A stretch of DNA of 64,000 nt from Flavobacterium sp. LHD-85 (GCF_030929595.1 NZ_JAVFVR010000006.1:1-64000); one strand, 5' to 3'. Shown: positions 1 through 12,802, counted from the stretch's first letter. Made by a program: numbers and translations. Notes: generated by a model from the sequence alone, not told the origin.

Positions 1-1059
1 GAAACGCTAACCTCAGCCGTTTTTACACCGGCTACAGGAATCCTGACTTACACAGATGAGGATGGTGCTGCAACAGATATGGACCTATCGGTTATGATTC
101 CCAATTTTGAGACCCTGACCTCCATTTCGCAGGACACAGCAGCTGGAACCATTACCTACATTGATGAAAAAGGGGTTTCCACTGTTTTGAATATAGCAGG
201 CCTAATCGCCCAGCATGAAACGCTAACCTCTGCCGTTTTTGTGCCAACGACAGGAATCCTGACTTACACAGATGAGGATGGTGCTGCAACAGATATGGAC
301 CTATCGGTTATGATTCCCAATTTTGAGACCCTGACTTCCATTTCTCAGGACACTGCAGCTGGAACCATTACCTACATTGATGAAAAAGGGGTTTCCACTG
401 TTTTGAATATAGCAAGCCTAATCGCACAGCACGAAACGCTAACCTCAGCCGTTTTTACACCGGCTACAGGAATCCTGACTTACACAGATGAGGATGGTGC
501 TGCAACAGATATGGACCTATCGGTTATGATTCCCAATTTTGAGACCCTGACTTCCATTTCTCAGGACACTGCAGCTGGAACCATTACCTACATTGATGAA
601 AAAGGGGTTTCCACTGTTTTGAATATAGCAGGCCTAATCGCCCAGCATGAAACGCTAACCTCTGCCGTTTTTACACCGGCTACAGGAATCCTGACTTACA
701 CAGATGAGGATGGTGCTGCAACAGATATGGACCTATCGGTTATGATTCCCAATTTTGAGACCCTGACTTCCATTTCTCAGGACACTGCAGCTGGAACCAT
801 TACCTACATTGATGAAAAAGGGGTTTCCACTGTTTTGAATATAGCAAGCCTAATCGCCCAGCATGAAACACTAACCTCTGCCGTTTTTGTGCCAACGACA
901 GGAATCCTGACTTACACAGATGAGGATGGTGCTGCAACAGATATGGACCTATCGGTTATGATTCCCAATTTTGAGACCCTGACTTCCATTTCGCAGGACA
1001 CTACAGCAGGAACCATTACCTACATTGATGAAAAAGGGGTTTCCACTATTTTGAATATC
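1..1059 (+). repeat. Five near-identical 216-bp tandem repeats inside the surface-protein gene
   Basis: Units begin at 1, 217, 433, 649 and 865, exactly 216 bp (72 codons) apart, and the last decays near 1059. Differences are confined to a few positions: acaccggctacagga versus gtgccaacgacagga (TPATG or VPTTG), IAGL versus IASL, and silent changes such as cctcagcc versus cctctgcc. These variants are shuffled between units rather than accumulating along the array. Confidence 0.95.
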
Positions 1060-1734
1060 AGAACATTAATACTAAACACAACTGTTTCAAATGCCTCTCA
1101 AGTAAATACAGCCACAGTGACTGTTAACGGAATAACAAGCAGCGGCGCCCCTATTGTAAATTCAAACACATTAACGATAAATAACGGGAATTTATTATCT
1201 ACAGTAAATGGAATTTCATCAAATCCCGCAGTAGTTATTTTGACTTCTGCAGACAACGGATTAACAGCTGAAGATGGAAATGTCCAATTGGGAGGAAGTT
1301 TGCTAAAACCCACTACTATTGGTACTGATAACGTCAATACATTAGCAATAACTGGTTTGCAGACTGGAGCAGTTACCGATAAACTATTAGTTACCGATAC
1401 GAACGGAATTTTAAAAAACGTTTCCGGAGCTATGCCGAGATTTTTTTATATGCCAGCTGTGACATTTGATACTTCAATCATTTCAACGGGACTGACAAAA
1501 AACTTACATCAAGAATACATCAATCAATTTACAAACATTACTGTTAAAAGCGCAGGTGCTCCAGTTGATATCCCTAACGTTCCTTTAAATACAGATCTTT
1601 ATTATTATGTGACTTATTATGATCCAGCAGTTTTTGCTAATTTAATTATTGATGCACAAGGTATACTAACATACGACATCATCGGATCTGGCACTCCTGT
1701 TTCATATATAAATATTGTATTTGTTTTAAAGTAG
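1..1734 (+). CDS. Repeat-rich cell-surface protein (3' part; start lies left of the window)
   Basis: The frame is open from base 1, so the first in-window ATG at 79 is internal and the protein is longer than seen. Residues 1 to about 353 are five copies of a 72-residue unit; each unit is itself two related 36-residue halves sharing the pattern ETLTS...G..TY.DE.G..T. After the repeats comes a non-repetitive beta-rich tail of about 225 residues ending in a hydrophobic strand (NIVFVLK). No cysteine-rich or catalytic motif is seen. Large repeat proteins placed upstream of PorP/SprF and OmpA-like genes in Flavobacterium are usually type IX-secreted adhesins related in role to SprB; that role is inferred from context. 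No classical type A or B secretion domain is recognisable at the C terminus. Confidence 0.85.
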   Translation, partial: ETLTSAVFTPATGILTYTDEDGAATDMDLSVMIPNFETLTSISQDTAAGTITYIDEKGVSTVLNIAGLIAQHETLTSAVFVPTTGILTYTDEDGAATDMDLSVMIPNFETLTSISQDTAAGTITYIDEKGVSTVLNIASLIAQHETLTSAVFTPATGILTYTDEDGAATDMDLSVMIPNFETLTSISQDTAAGTITYIDEKGVSTVLNIAGLIAQHETLTSAVFTPATGILTYTDEDGAATDMDLSVMIPNFETLTSISQDTAAGTITYIDEKGVSTVLNIASLIAQHETLTSAVFVPTTGILTYTDEDGAATDMDLSVMIPNFETLTSISQDTTAGTITYIDEKGVSTILNIRTLILNTTVSNASQVNTATVTVNGITSSGAPIVNSNTLTINNGNLLSTVNGISSNPAVVILTSADNGLTAEDGNVQLGGSLLKPTTIGTDNVNTLAITGLQTGAVTDKLLVTDTNGILKNVSGAMPRFFYMPAVTFDTSIISTGLTKNLHQEYINQFTNITVKSAGAPVDIPNVPLNTDLYYYVTYYDPAVFANLIIDAQGILTYDIIGSGTPVSYINIVFVLK

Positions 1735-1871
1735 GTTATAATTCTATGGTTTAATTAAAAAAATAATCGCATTGTTGAATAGAAAAAGTTAGTTATGAAC
1801 TTTCTATTTTAAATTGACATTAGCATTGTTACATCTTTTTTGGAAATAAGAGAATCACTTATAGTTGAATA

Positions 1872-4409
1872 ATGTTTAAATCTACAAGAATGGTAAATAA
1901 AATAAACATCGGAAGAAAAAAAGTGATCAAGTTATTGATGATGCATATCATGATGTTGATTTTCAGTAATGGTGTAAGAGGACAATTTACTTACAAGGAT
2001 GATTTTAAAAACAGTACAGCTCCAGATCTTATCATGGGTGGTCCAGGCGGAGCTTCGGGGCAGGCATATCTTACATCAGGTATAAATGATCCTAAAGGAG
2101 CAGGATGGCTAAGGCTTACTAAGTCTATTGCAAACCAAAGAGGTTATGCCTATATCAATAAATCATTTCCTTCAACTCTCGGTGTATTACTCGATTTTGA
2201 ATATGCAATGTGGCGGGATGCAACTGATAGTTATAATGGAGCAGATGGTATTGGTGTATTTCTTTTTGATGCGCAGGAAGTAGCTGCAAATGGATTTAGA
2301 TTAGGCGGATATGGAGGGTCTTTGGGATATGCTCCACATCAAGCAAATGGAACGCCTTTAGGTTTAAGAGGCGGGTATATAGGAATTGGACTGGATGCAT
2401 ATGGTAATTTTTCACAGCCTACAGATGGACCAAAAGCAGGAGGGCCTGGTTTTAGGCCCAATTCGATAGCTCTTAGAGGTCCTACAGATGATTCTACTAT
2501 TTCTAATAGCAATGTCTTTTTGGCAGGAAAAACAATTTTATCCGCACAAGATATTGTTGATATTAATCAAGTTGGAGATCCTGTAGTCGATGGCGTTGAT
2601 TATAATATTGTTACTGCTCAAAGACCCACAGATAATTTGTTTTACAGAAGAGTGCAGGTTGAAATTATTCCAGCTTCAACTGGGGGTGTTTATGATATTG
2701 TTGCGAGGTGGAAAACGGCTCCGAATGGTGATTTTCAAGAAATATTTCGTTATACGACTACTGAAATTCCGCCCGCCTTATTAGCCGTTGGTTTTGCAGG
2801 ATCTACAGGAGGAGGGTTTAATTATCATGAGGTTAGAAATGTTTTAATGACAACGCCGGGAAACCTTAGAATAAGCAAACAAGCCAGTAAAGATTATTTG
2901 AGAGCCATTACTGGCAGTGGTCTTAATGAGATTACTTATAATATTGAAGTGGTAAATGATACAAATGCTGATTTATCCAATATAACTTTCGAAGATAAAA
3001 TTACCGATGCACAAGGTAATATTATTGATTCTTCGATGTTTGCAATAACAAGTATTACTAATTCAGGTTTTCTTTCGGGTACAGTATTGCCAACAACATC
3101 TTCTTTAAATGAATTTTCGGGGAGTTTAAATCTGGCTGCAAATTCAACAGGGAAAATTATGGTAACTGGACAACTGTCAGCAAATCAGATACCAATTGGG
3201 AACATTTTAGTTAACACTGCCACTGCCAATCCACAGGATATAACAGATGAAGATCTTACTAATAATACCTCTTCTGTCTCTACTCCGGTTTTAGCTGAAA
3301 ATGTAGATCTTATACCTGTAACGATCACACAAAATAAATGCATTGATACATCTAATTCTTTTGAGCTGAATATTGCTAATATTGGCACCCAGAATGCGAT
3401 TTACAGACGTATTGGGACTACAGGTCAAAGAATGGTTATTACTAAGGTTATCGATCCGGGCTTTATTTATGATGATAGTACTACACCTGGCGGATTTGGT
3501 AGCGGAACAGCCAGGTGGACTAGGTACATGCTTACAAATACGCCTGCTGCAGGACAAACAACATACAATTATGTTGCTCGTAATCCAACAGGAAATGCTG
3601 ATCAGACCCTGAATGGACTTGGAACAGTTTATGAACCTGATTATCCCATACGTTATACCATAACACCTCCTGCAGGAACAAACAGTTATACCGATGTTTC
3701 AACAGTAGCATATAGAGCCGCATGCTCTGGTGCTGGATCAGCTAATTGTTATACAGGCAATAATATCGAAATATTAACCCCTACCGATAATACAGCCAAT
3801 AATACCGTTTCGACAACTTTAAAGCTAACACCAATTGCCCCAACTGTAGTAAGTCCACTAGAATATTGCATGAATGATACTGCTATAGCTCTTAGCGCTA
3901 CAGCTGATACTGGAAATTCGTTACGCTGGTATACCAATATAGGAGGAATAGCTTCAGACGATGCCTTTATTCCGCTTACGAATGTTTCAGGAGTATATAC
4001 CTATTATGTAAGTCAAGTTAACGGATCATGTGAAGGTCCCATGGCAGAAATAAGCGTAACAATTCTGCCAACACCAGTCTCCGGTACAATATCAGGCCCG
4101 CAGACAGTATGCAGTGGTATTAGTCCCGGACTTATCAGTTCATCAGCTGATGGAACGGGAACGGGAACCATAACTTATCGCTGGGAATCTTCCATAGACA
4201 ATGCAGCTACATGGCAGACCATTGCAGGTGCAAGTATTGCAACCTACCAGCCACCTCCGCAAACAAAGACTACACAGTATCGCCGTATTACAATTGCCTC
4301 CACAACTGCAGGAACAATATGTGAATCGGTCCCAACCACCCCCGCAATTATCACAACAAAAGATTGCAAGGTCGTTTCAAATCCTATGATAAGACAAAGG
4401 GTAAAATAA
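1872..4409 (+). CDS. Secreted L-type-lectin-like adhesin with DUF11-like and Ig-like domains
   Basis: 845 residues. A basic N terminus and hydrophobic stretch (residues about 17-38, ending VRGQ) look like a Sec signal peptide. Residues about 40-330 resemble a legume/L-type lectin sandwich (an FDF-type strand followed by GADGIGVFLFDA). Residues about 335-460 look like a DUF11 repeat (NIEVVNDTNADLSNITFEDK). The last 150 residues look like Ig/PKD-like modules with paired cysteines (CMNDT, CSGISPG), common in flavobacterial exoproteins. The protein ends in a short basic tail, NPMIRQRVK, not a recognisable type IX secretion domain. It lies 137 bp after the repeat protein and 17 bp before the next gene, so it probably belongs to the same adhesin operon. 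Carbohydrate binding is inferred from fold resemblance only. Confidence 0.75.
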   Translation: MFKSTRMVNKINIGRKKVIKLLMMHIMMLIFSNGVRGQFTYKDDFKNSTAPDLIMGGPGGASGQAYLTSGINDPKGAGWLRLTKSIANQRGYAYINKSFPSTLGVLLDFEYAMWRDATDSYNGADGIGVFLFDAQEVAANGFRLGGYGGSLGYAPHQANGTPLGLRGGYIGIGLDAYGNFSQPTDGPKAGGPGFRPNSIALRGPTDDSTISNSNVFLAGKTILSAQDIVDINQVGDPVVDGVDYNIVTAQRPTDNLFYRRVQVEIIPASTGGVYDIVARWKTAPNGDFQEIFRYTTTEIPPALLAVGFAGSTGGGFNYHEVRNVLMTTPGNLRISKQASKDYLRAITGSGLNEITYNIEVVNDTNADLSNITFEDKITDAQGNIIDSSMFAITSITNSGFLSGTVLPTTSSLNEFSGSLNLAANSTGKIMVTGQLSANQIPIGNILVNTATANPQDITDEDLTNNTSSVSTPVLAENVDLIPVTITQNKCIDTSNSFELNIANIGTQNAIYRRIGTTGQRMVITKVIDPGFIYDDSTTPGGFGSGTARWTRYMLTNTPAAGQTTYNYVARNPTGNADQTLNGLGTVYEPDYPIRYTITPPAGTNSYTDVSTVAYRAACSGAGSANCYTGNNIEILTPTDNTANNTVSTTLKLTPIAPTVVSPLEYCMNDTAIALSATADTGNSLRWYTNIGGIASDDAFIPLTNVSGVYTYYVSQVNGSCEGPMAEISVTILPTPVSGTISGPQTVCSGISPGLISSSADGTGTGTITYRWESSIDNAATWQTIAGASIATYQPPPQTKTTQYRRITIASTTAGTICESVPTTPAIITTKDCKVVSNPMIRQRVK

Positions 4410-4426
4410 ATTTAAAAGAAAAGAAA

Positions 4427-5665
4427 ATGAAACAGATTCAACTCATATTTATTCTCCTAATTATTACCAAACCTCTTTTTGCACAAGATTTGAAAACCGT
4501 AAATAAAGGTGTTTTATATGTAAGCCCGAATACACTTATGACTGTTTTGGGTAGTTTTGATAATAAAAATATGGCTCAATATGAAAACAATGGAGAGGTT
4601 CTTTTTAAAGGAAACTTCAACAATGACTGGATAACAACTTTTAACACTTCCCTTGAAGGATATACACGTTTTGAAGGTTCAACATCTCAGGAAATAAAAG
4701 GCAGTAAAATTATTGATTTAAAAAAAGTAAAGTTTGCTAACAGTAGTACACAGCCTGCCTTTAGACTCTACGGTACAGCAGTTTTTAATGATCAGGTTGA
4801 TTTTAGCAAAGGAATTCTGAATTCAGATGATTATGGAGGAATGGTTGTTTTTACTCAAAATGCCGCCCACATCAACACATCAAATGACAGTCATGTAGAT
4901 GGACAGGTATATAAGGACGGAAGTACTGCCTTTTTGTTTCCGGTAGGTGATAAGAATTTTTTCAGGTTTGCCTCCATGTCAGATTCCGGACAGACTACAG
5001 CCAGTTATGCCGCTAAATATTACTTTGAAAACTCAGACCCGCTATTTCCACACAGCAGCAAAGCGTCCAATATCGATCTAATAGACAATACGGAATATTG
5101 GACTTTTGACAAAATCAACGGAACCGATGTGCTTCTCACTTTAAGCTGGGATGAAAATACAACCCCGTCTTTAATATTAACACAACCATTGGAACTCATA
5201 CACATTGTAAGATGGGATTCAACACAGCAACAATGGATTGATGAGGGTGGTGCCGTAGACATCAATCAAAAAACAGTAACAACATCTGTTAATGTCTCTG
5301 GGTACGGAACTTTTACTTTAGCAAGGATAAAAGACAACAATACTGGTGATTTAATTATATACAATGCCGTTTCTCCTAATGGAGATAATTATAATGAGTA
5401 CTTTTTTATTGACGGCATTACAAAGTATCCAAACAACAAGGTGACTATTTACAACCGCTGGGGAATTAAAGTTTTTGAAACCGAAAATTACGATTCAAAA
5501 GGAAATATTTTTAATGGATACTCACAGGGAAGAGCCACAATAGCTAAGGATAACTCTCTTCCGGATGGTACTTATTTTTATACCCTCGAATATGAAATTC
5601 CAAATCTCTCCGGGAACTCTCAATTTATTAAAACTGCAGGATATTTATATTTAACTAAACAGTAG
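4427..5665 (+). CDS. Exoprotein with type B (gliding motility-associated) C-terminal secretion domain
   Basis: 412 residues. An in-frame ATG at 4364 overlaps the previous gene; the ATG at 4427 is preferred because it gives a clean signal peptide (MKQIQLIFILLIITKPLFAQ) and follows an A/G-rich stretch. The body is beta-rich with no enzyme motif. The last 90 residues carry the marks of the gliding motility-associated C-terminal domain: an N-terminal AVSPNGDNYN, a central VTIYNRWGIKVFE, then LPDGTYFYTLEY and a final YLYLTKQ. This domain class sends cargo through the type IX system, usually together with a partner PorP/SprF protein, which is the next gene. Export by type IX is therefore well supported; the function of the exported body is unknown. 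Confidence 0.85.
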   Translation: MKQIQLIFILLIITKPLFAQDLKTVNKGVLYVSPNTLMTVLGSFDNKNMAQYENNGEVLFKGNFNNDWITTFNTSLEGYTRFEGSTSQEIKGSKIIDLKKVKFANSSTQPAFRLYGTAVFNDQVDFSKGILNSDDYGGMVVFTQNAAHINTSNDSHVDGQVYKDGSTAFLFPVGDKNFFRFASMSDSGQTTASYAAKYYFENSDPLFPHSSKASNIDLIDNTEYWTFDKINGTDVLLTLSWDENTTPSLILTQPLELIHIVRWDSTQQQWIDEGGAVDINQKTVTTSVNVSGYGTFTLARIKDNNTGDLIIYNAVSPNGDNYNEYFFIDGITKYPNNKVTIYNRWGIKVFETENYDSKGNIFNGYSQGRATIAKDNSLPDGTYFYTLEYEIPNLSGNSQFIKTAGYLYLTKQ

Positions 5666-5766
5666 ATACTTTATAAAAACTATTTATGTGGCAGACATCT
5701 TTTCCATTCTGAACAATGGTCATTACCTGTCAATAAATGTAAAAGTATTGAACAAATTAAGAAACT

Positions 5767-6684
5767 ATGGGAACAAAATTACTACTTTATATTGTACTGC
5801 TTGCCGCAATGCAAAGTTATGCTCAGCAGGACGCCCAGTATACGCAGTATATGTATAATACAATCAGTATTAATCCTGCTTATGCAGGATCACGTGGAGC
5901 GCTAAGTTTTTTTGGATTGTACCGCACACAATGGGTGGGACTCGATGGTGCGCCGGAAACCAGTAGTTTCTCAATAAACACTCCCATAAACAACAGCAAT
6001 TTAGGAGTCGGGCTTTCGCTTGTAAATGATAAAATTGGCCCCACTAATGAGAACAATATATCTGCAGATATCTCTTATACCATTCAGGCTTCCGCTGATT
6101 CTAAACTGTCATTTGGGATAAAAGGAACCGCCAATATATTTAATCTGGACATCAACAAGCTAAATCCTGCAGACCAGGGAGATCCGCAGTTTCAGGATTT
6201 AAACAATAAGTTTTCTCCTAATGTGGGAGCTGGTATTTACTGGCATTCAGACAAAGCCTACATTGGGCTTTCGGTTCCTAATTTTATCGAAACCAACCGA
6301 TACGATGACAATGATGTGGCAATCTATAAAGACAAAATCAATTATTATTTAATGGGAGGTTACGTTTTTAATCTGGATAAATACCAGTATTATAAATTTA
6401 AACCGGCCGTGCTTGCAAAAATGGTCGAAGGAGCACCGCTTCAGATTGACATTTCTGCCAACTTTATGTTCGTTGACAGATTTGTAGTAGGAGTTGCTTA
6501 CAGATGGAGCGCTTCTGTAAGTGCTATGGCTGGTTTTCAGATCACAGACGGACTTTATTTAGGATACGGTTACGATCGTGAAACCACCAACCTGAACAAT
6601 TATAATTCAGGATCTCATGAGATATTCCTGCGGTATGAATTCTTCAAAAACAATGGTAAAATGACAACACCCCGTTTCTTCTAA
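5767..6684 (+). CDS. PorP/SprF family type IX secretion-associated outer-membrane protein
   Basis: 305 residues with a signal peptide ending SYAQ. The start of the mature part has the family hallmark QDAQYTQYMYNTISINPAYAGSRG, here given as its key elements Q..QYMYN...INPAYAGS, followed by R.QWVGLDGAP. The rest alternates short amphipathic strands as expected for a beta-barrel. PorP/SprF proteins sit in the outer membrane and are needed for secretion of cargo with type B C-terminal domains; SprF, for example, serves SprB. The adjacent upstream gene encodes just such a cargo, so this is probably its dedicated partner. It is followed 11 bp later by the OmpA-like gene, indicating one transcript. 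Confidence 0.92.
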   Translation: MGTKLLLYIVLLAAMQSYAQQDAQYTQYMYNTISINPAYAGSRGALSFFGLYRTQWVGLDGAPETSSFSINTPINNSNLGVGLSLVNDKIGPTNENNISADISYTIQASADSKLSFGIKGTANIFNLDINKLNPADQGDPQFQDLNNKFSPNVGAGIYWHSDKAYIGLSVPNFIETNRYDDNDVAIYKDKINYYLMGGYVFNLDKYQYYKFKPAVLAKMVEGAPLQIDISANFMFVDRFVVGVAYRWSASVSAMAGFQITDGLYLGYGYDRETTNLNNYNSGSHEIFLRYEFFKNNGKMTTPRFF

Positions 6685-6695
6685 AAACAAGTATT

Positions 6696-8627
6696 ATGAA
6701 AAATCACAGACTTTTCTGCTTAATAATTCTAAATGTTTTTTACGGCTATTCACAAGAATCAAAAGTGAAATTGGGTGATAAAAAATACGATGACTATGCC
6801 TATATCGACGCCATAAAAACGTACGAAAGAGTGGCCAATAAAGGATACAAGTCTGAAGATTTGTTTAAAAAACTTGGAAACTCTTATTATTTCAATTCTG
6901 AGTTTGAAGGAGCTGCCAAATGGTACGGTGAGTTATTTGCCATCAATACCACTCCCGAAGCCGAATACTATTACAGATATGCACAGTCTTTAAAATCAGC
7001 AGGGCAGACTGATAAGGCTGCTAAAATTTTGGATGAATTCAGCATCAAATATAAAAACGATTCCAGAGGAAAACTTTACAAGAAAGATATCAATTATCTC
7101 GATGGAATTAAAACTAATTCAGGACGTTACAAAATTGAAGATGCCGGCATTAATTCTAAATATTCTGATTACGGAAGTTTTGTTTACGACAACAAAATCT
7201 ATTTTGCATCTGCCAGAGATACAGGGAATTTTTCTCAAAGGAAACACAAATGGACAGGCGAATATTTTACCAATATTTACAATGCCGATCTTGATACTCA
7301 AAGCAACAGCGTATCAAAAGTAAACAAAATAAAATCTGAGATCAATAGGCGTTTTCATGAATCATCACCAGTTTTTACCAAAGACGGAAAAACGGTTTAT
7401 TTTACAAGAAATAATTATGTGGACGGTAAAAAAGGAAAAGATGCTGATAAAATTACGCTGATAAAAATTTATCAGGCCAGTCTTGAAAACGAAAAATGGA
7501 CAAAAGTTACTGCCCTTCCTTTTACAAGTGACAACTACAGTACGGGACATCCTGCGTTGAGTCCGGATGAAAAAACTTTATACTTTGCATCTGACATGCC
7601 AGGAACCATCGGTCAGTCTGATATCTATAAAGTCATCATCAATGCTGATGGCAGTTTTGGGACTCCGCAAAATCTTGGTGCATCAATTAATACGGAAGGA
7701 AAAGAAACTTTCCCCTACATAACTAGTGAAAACGAAATTTATTTTGCCTCAGATGGTTATCCCGGACTTGGCGGACTTGATGTTTTCGTGGGACGGATCC
7801 AAGATAACGGAACCATCAGCAGTATTCAGAATTTAGGAAATGACATTAATTCTCCCAAAGACGATTTTGCTTATATCATCGACCCGGTTTCCAGACAAGG
7901 TTATTTCAGTTCAAATAAAGACGGTGGACTGGGTTCTGATGATATCTACAAATTTTTAGAAACCAGAAAATTAGAATGTCTACAGGAACTAAACGGAATA
8001 ATAACAGATTCTGAAACCGGTGTTGTGCTTCCTGGAACAAAAGTTGCTTTATACGAAAATCAAAAAATTAAAAATTCAACAGTTTCCAACAAAACCGGAG
8101 AGTATAGTTTTGATGTTGACTGTGGTAAAACCTATAGAGTTAGAGCTGAAAAAACAGGATATGCAACAACAGAAGTTGATATTATTATTGGAAAAGTAAC
8201 AGGTAAAACCAATCTTCCTATTGGATTGGATAAATCCGTTTGCCAGGTTGCTGTTGGAGATGATTTAGGAAAGTGTTTTGGCATTAAAATGATTTATTTT
8301 GATCTGGATAAATCCAACATCCGCACCGAAGCCGCTTTAGATTTAGAAAAAATACTAGATGTTTTAAACCAGCATCCCAATATGAAACTTGATATTCGCT
8401 CGTATACTGACTCCAGAGCATCACATCCATACAATCAGGTATTATCTGATCGAAGATCCAAATCAACCATAAACTGGCTTATTAAAAACGGAATCGCAAA
8501 AAATCGCTTGACCGGAAAAGGATACGGTGAAAACCAATTGATAAACCTATGTTCTGACGGGGTAAACTGCACTGAAGAGGAACACCAAATGAACCGAAGA
8601 AGTCAATTTATAATTATTCATATATAG
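6696..8627 (+). CDS. OmpA-family protein with TPR-like, WD40-like (PD40) and carboxypeptidase-regulatory domains
   Basis: 643 residues. Signal peptide residues 1-20 (ending YGYSQ). Order of domains: TPR-like helices about 22-130; a PD40-type propeller about 145-430 with repeated blocks such as SPVFTKDGKTVYF, HPALSPDEKTLYFASD and ITSENEIYFASDGYPG; a carboxypeptidase regulatory-like domain about 435-510 (GIITDSETGVVLPGTKV); and a peptidoglycan-binding OmpA domain about 520-643 (IYFDLDKSNIR, then YTDSRAS.PYN..LSDRRS). This architecture is that of PorE-like proteins, which anchor type IX components to peptidoglycan, and it regularly follows porP/sprF. It is the last gene of the adhesin locus. Confidence 0.92.
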   Translation: MKNHRLFCLIILNVFYGYSQESKVKLGDKKYDDYAYIDAIKTYERVANKGYKSEDLFKKLGNSYYFNSEFEGAAKWYGELFAINTTPEAEYYYRYAQSLKSAGQTDKAAKILDEFSIKYKNDSRGKLYKKDINYLDGIKTNSGRYKIEDAGINSKYSDYGSFVYDNKIYFASARDTGNFSQRKHKWTGEYFTNIYNADLDTQSNSVSKVNKIKSEINRRFHESSPVFTKDGKTVYFTRNNYVDGKKGKDADKITLIKIYQASLENEKWTKVTALPFTSDNYSTGHPALSPDEKTLYFASDMPGTIGQSDIYKVIINADGSFGTPQNLGASINTEGKETFPYITSENEIYFASDGYPGLGGLDVFVGRIQDNGTISSIQNLGNDINSPKDDFAYIIDPVSRQGYFSSNKDGGLGSDDIYKFLETRKLECLQELNGIITDSETGVVLPGTKVALYENQKIKNSTVSNKTGEYSFDVDCGKTYRVRAEKTGYATTEVDIIIGKVTGKTNLPIGLDKSVCQVAVGDDLGKCFGIKMIYFDLDKSNIRTEAALDLEKILDVLNQHPNMKLDIRSYTDSRASHPYNQVLSDRRSKSTINWLIKNGIAKNRLTGKGYGENQLINLCSDGVNCTEEEHQMNRRSQFIIIHI

Positions 8628-9009
8628 ACATACATTAAAGGAAAATTCTTTGTTTTCACTTCATGATCAACATTTACACTGACATTTTCATAAAGACTTT
8701 ATCTGCTTATAAAACTATTATTTTATATTGAAAATTTCAAATTCACCTAAAATATCTTTATGATAGATTCTAATAAAAAGAAAATGTTCTGAAAATTCAC
8801 TTTAAATCTTCCTTTTTTTTTATTCTTCACGCTAACTATGTGTATCGAAGGATCCTTTCTGGATAAACGAACAGTAAATTGAATCTTCTCGCGGAATAAT
8901 TTTGTAAATTAAATTTGATTTTTAATTAGAAATCATAACATTAAACTTAATATCATACACTGGTAACAATTTGGTAAGACAAACGTCTTACTATAAAACT
9001 AACTAAAAT
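8628..9009. other. 382-bp intergenic region
   Basis: No gene is seen. A possible -7 box, taattttg at 8897-8904, has a TTG 15 bp upstream at 8879-8881, slightly short of the usual spacing. The one clear feature is the inverted repeat listed at 8974-8991. Confidence 0.6.
8974..8991. promoter_or_regulatory. Inverted repeat GTAAGAC-N4-GTCTTAC, candidate repressor operator
   Basis: GTAAGAC aaac GTCTTAC is a perfect 7-bp inverted repeat ending 18 bp before the start codon of the DUF4386 gene. Its size and the AAACGTCTTA core resemble operators of TetR-family repressors, but no TetR gene lies nearby, so the binding protein is unknown. Confidence 0.5.
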
Positions 9010-9726
9010 ATGAAACCAAAAAAAATTGAAACTTCTCCTCAATTTTATGCGAGAATTACAGGACTGTTCTATTTAGTCATTATTCTAACTGGTTTGTTTT
9101 CTGAAGTTTTTGTCAGAAATAAATTGTTTGTTTCAGGAGATGCGAATGCTACAGCAAACAATATTATCCATTCTGATTTTTTATGGAGATTGGGTATTAG
9201 TGCCGATTTGATTATGCAAATTTGCGATCTGCCTGTGATGATTATACTTTATTATCTTTTTAAGCCGGTAAATAAAGAACTTGCTTTGCTTAATTTGTCT
9301 TTTAATTTGATACAGACTGCCGTTTTGGTCGCTAATAAATTAAATCTTCTGGCTGCTTTATTTTTCTTAGGAGATACTGAATATCTAAAATCTTTCAGTC
9401 CAGATCAATTGCATACGCTTGCTTATCTTTCTATAAAATTGCATGGCTATGGTTTTGGAGTCGGACTAATCTTTTTTGGTTTTGTCTGTCTGATTGAGGG
9501 ATATTTAATCTATAAATCAGGATATTTTCCAAAAGTTTTGGGAACTCTAATGACAATTGCCGGTCTTTGTTATTTAGCAAATAGTTTTGCATCAATCCTG
9601 GCTCCGGAGTTATCGAGTTTTATATTATTATTTCCGTGTATTGTTGCCGAATTAGGTCTGACTTTATGGCTTATTTTTAAAGGCTTAAACATCACAATAT
9701 GGAAAGAAAAGGTAAAACAAAGATAA
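9010..9726 (+). CDS. DUF4386 family multi-pass membrane protein
   Basis: 238 residues with about six hydrophobic segments (about 16-35, 55-78, 95-118, 140-165, 175-195 and 205-228) and very few charges between them. The opening SPQFYARITGLFYLVIILTG, and the later RLGISADLIMQICDL and GYFPKVLGTLMTIAGLCY, match the DUF4386 family as I know it; family function is not established. The gene stands alone, with an inverted repeat just upstream and a shared bidirectional terminator just downstream. Expression is probably controlled at the 8974-8991 palindrome. Confidence 0.85.
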   Translation: MKPKKIETSPQFYARITGLFYLVIILTGLFSEVFVRNKLFVSGDANATANNIIHSDFLWRLGISADLIMQICDLPVMIILYYLFKPVNKELALLNLSFNLIQTAVLVANKLNLLAALFFLGDTEYLKSFSPDQLHTLAYLSIKLHGYGFGVGLIFFGFVCLIEGYLIYKSGYFPKVLGTLMTIAGLCYLANSFASILAPELSSFILLFPCIVAELGLTLWLIFKGLNITIWKEKVKQR

Positions 9727-9800
9727 TTGTATTGTGGACTTAAGAAAGTAAAAAAATAAAATATCAAATAAGTAAACTATCATGTAAGAATTAAGAAGAA

Positions 9801-9825
9801 AAAAGCGTCTTTAATAGACGCTTTT
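9801..9825. terminator. Bidirectional intrinsic terminator
   Basis: Stem AAAAGCGTCT / AGACGCTTTT with a 5-nt loop, flanked by A-rich sequence on the left and T-rich on the right, so it can serve both the DUF4386 gene and the convergent katG. Confidence 0.85.
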
Positions 9826-9847
9826 AGTTTGTTTTTTGTTTGAAAAA

Positions 9848-12802
<2,955 letters not shown>

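Noticed and set aside
79..1734. Starting the first gene at the ATG at 79
   Set aside because: The frame is open to base 1 and the sequence before 79 is already part of the repeat unit.
4364..4426. Longer start for the type B cargo protein
   Set aside because: It overlaps the previous gene and buries the signal peptide that begins at 4427.
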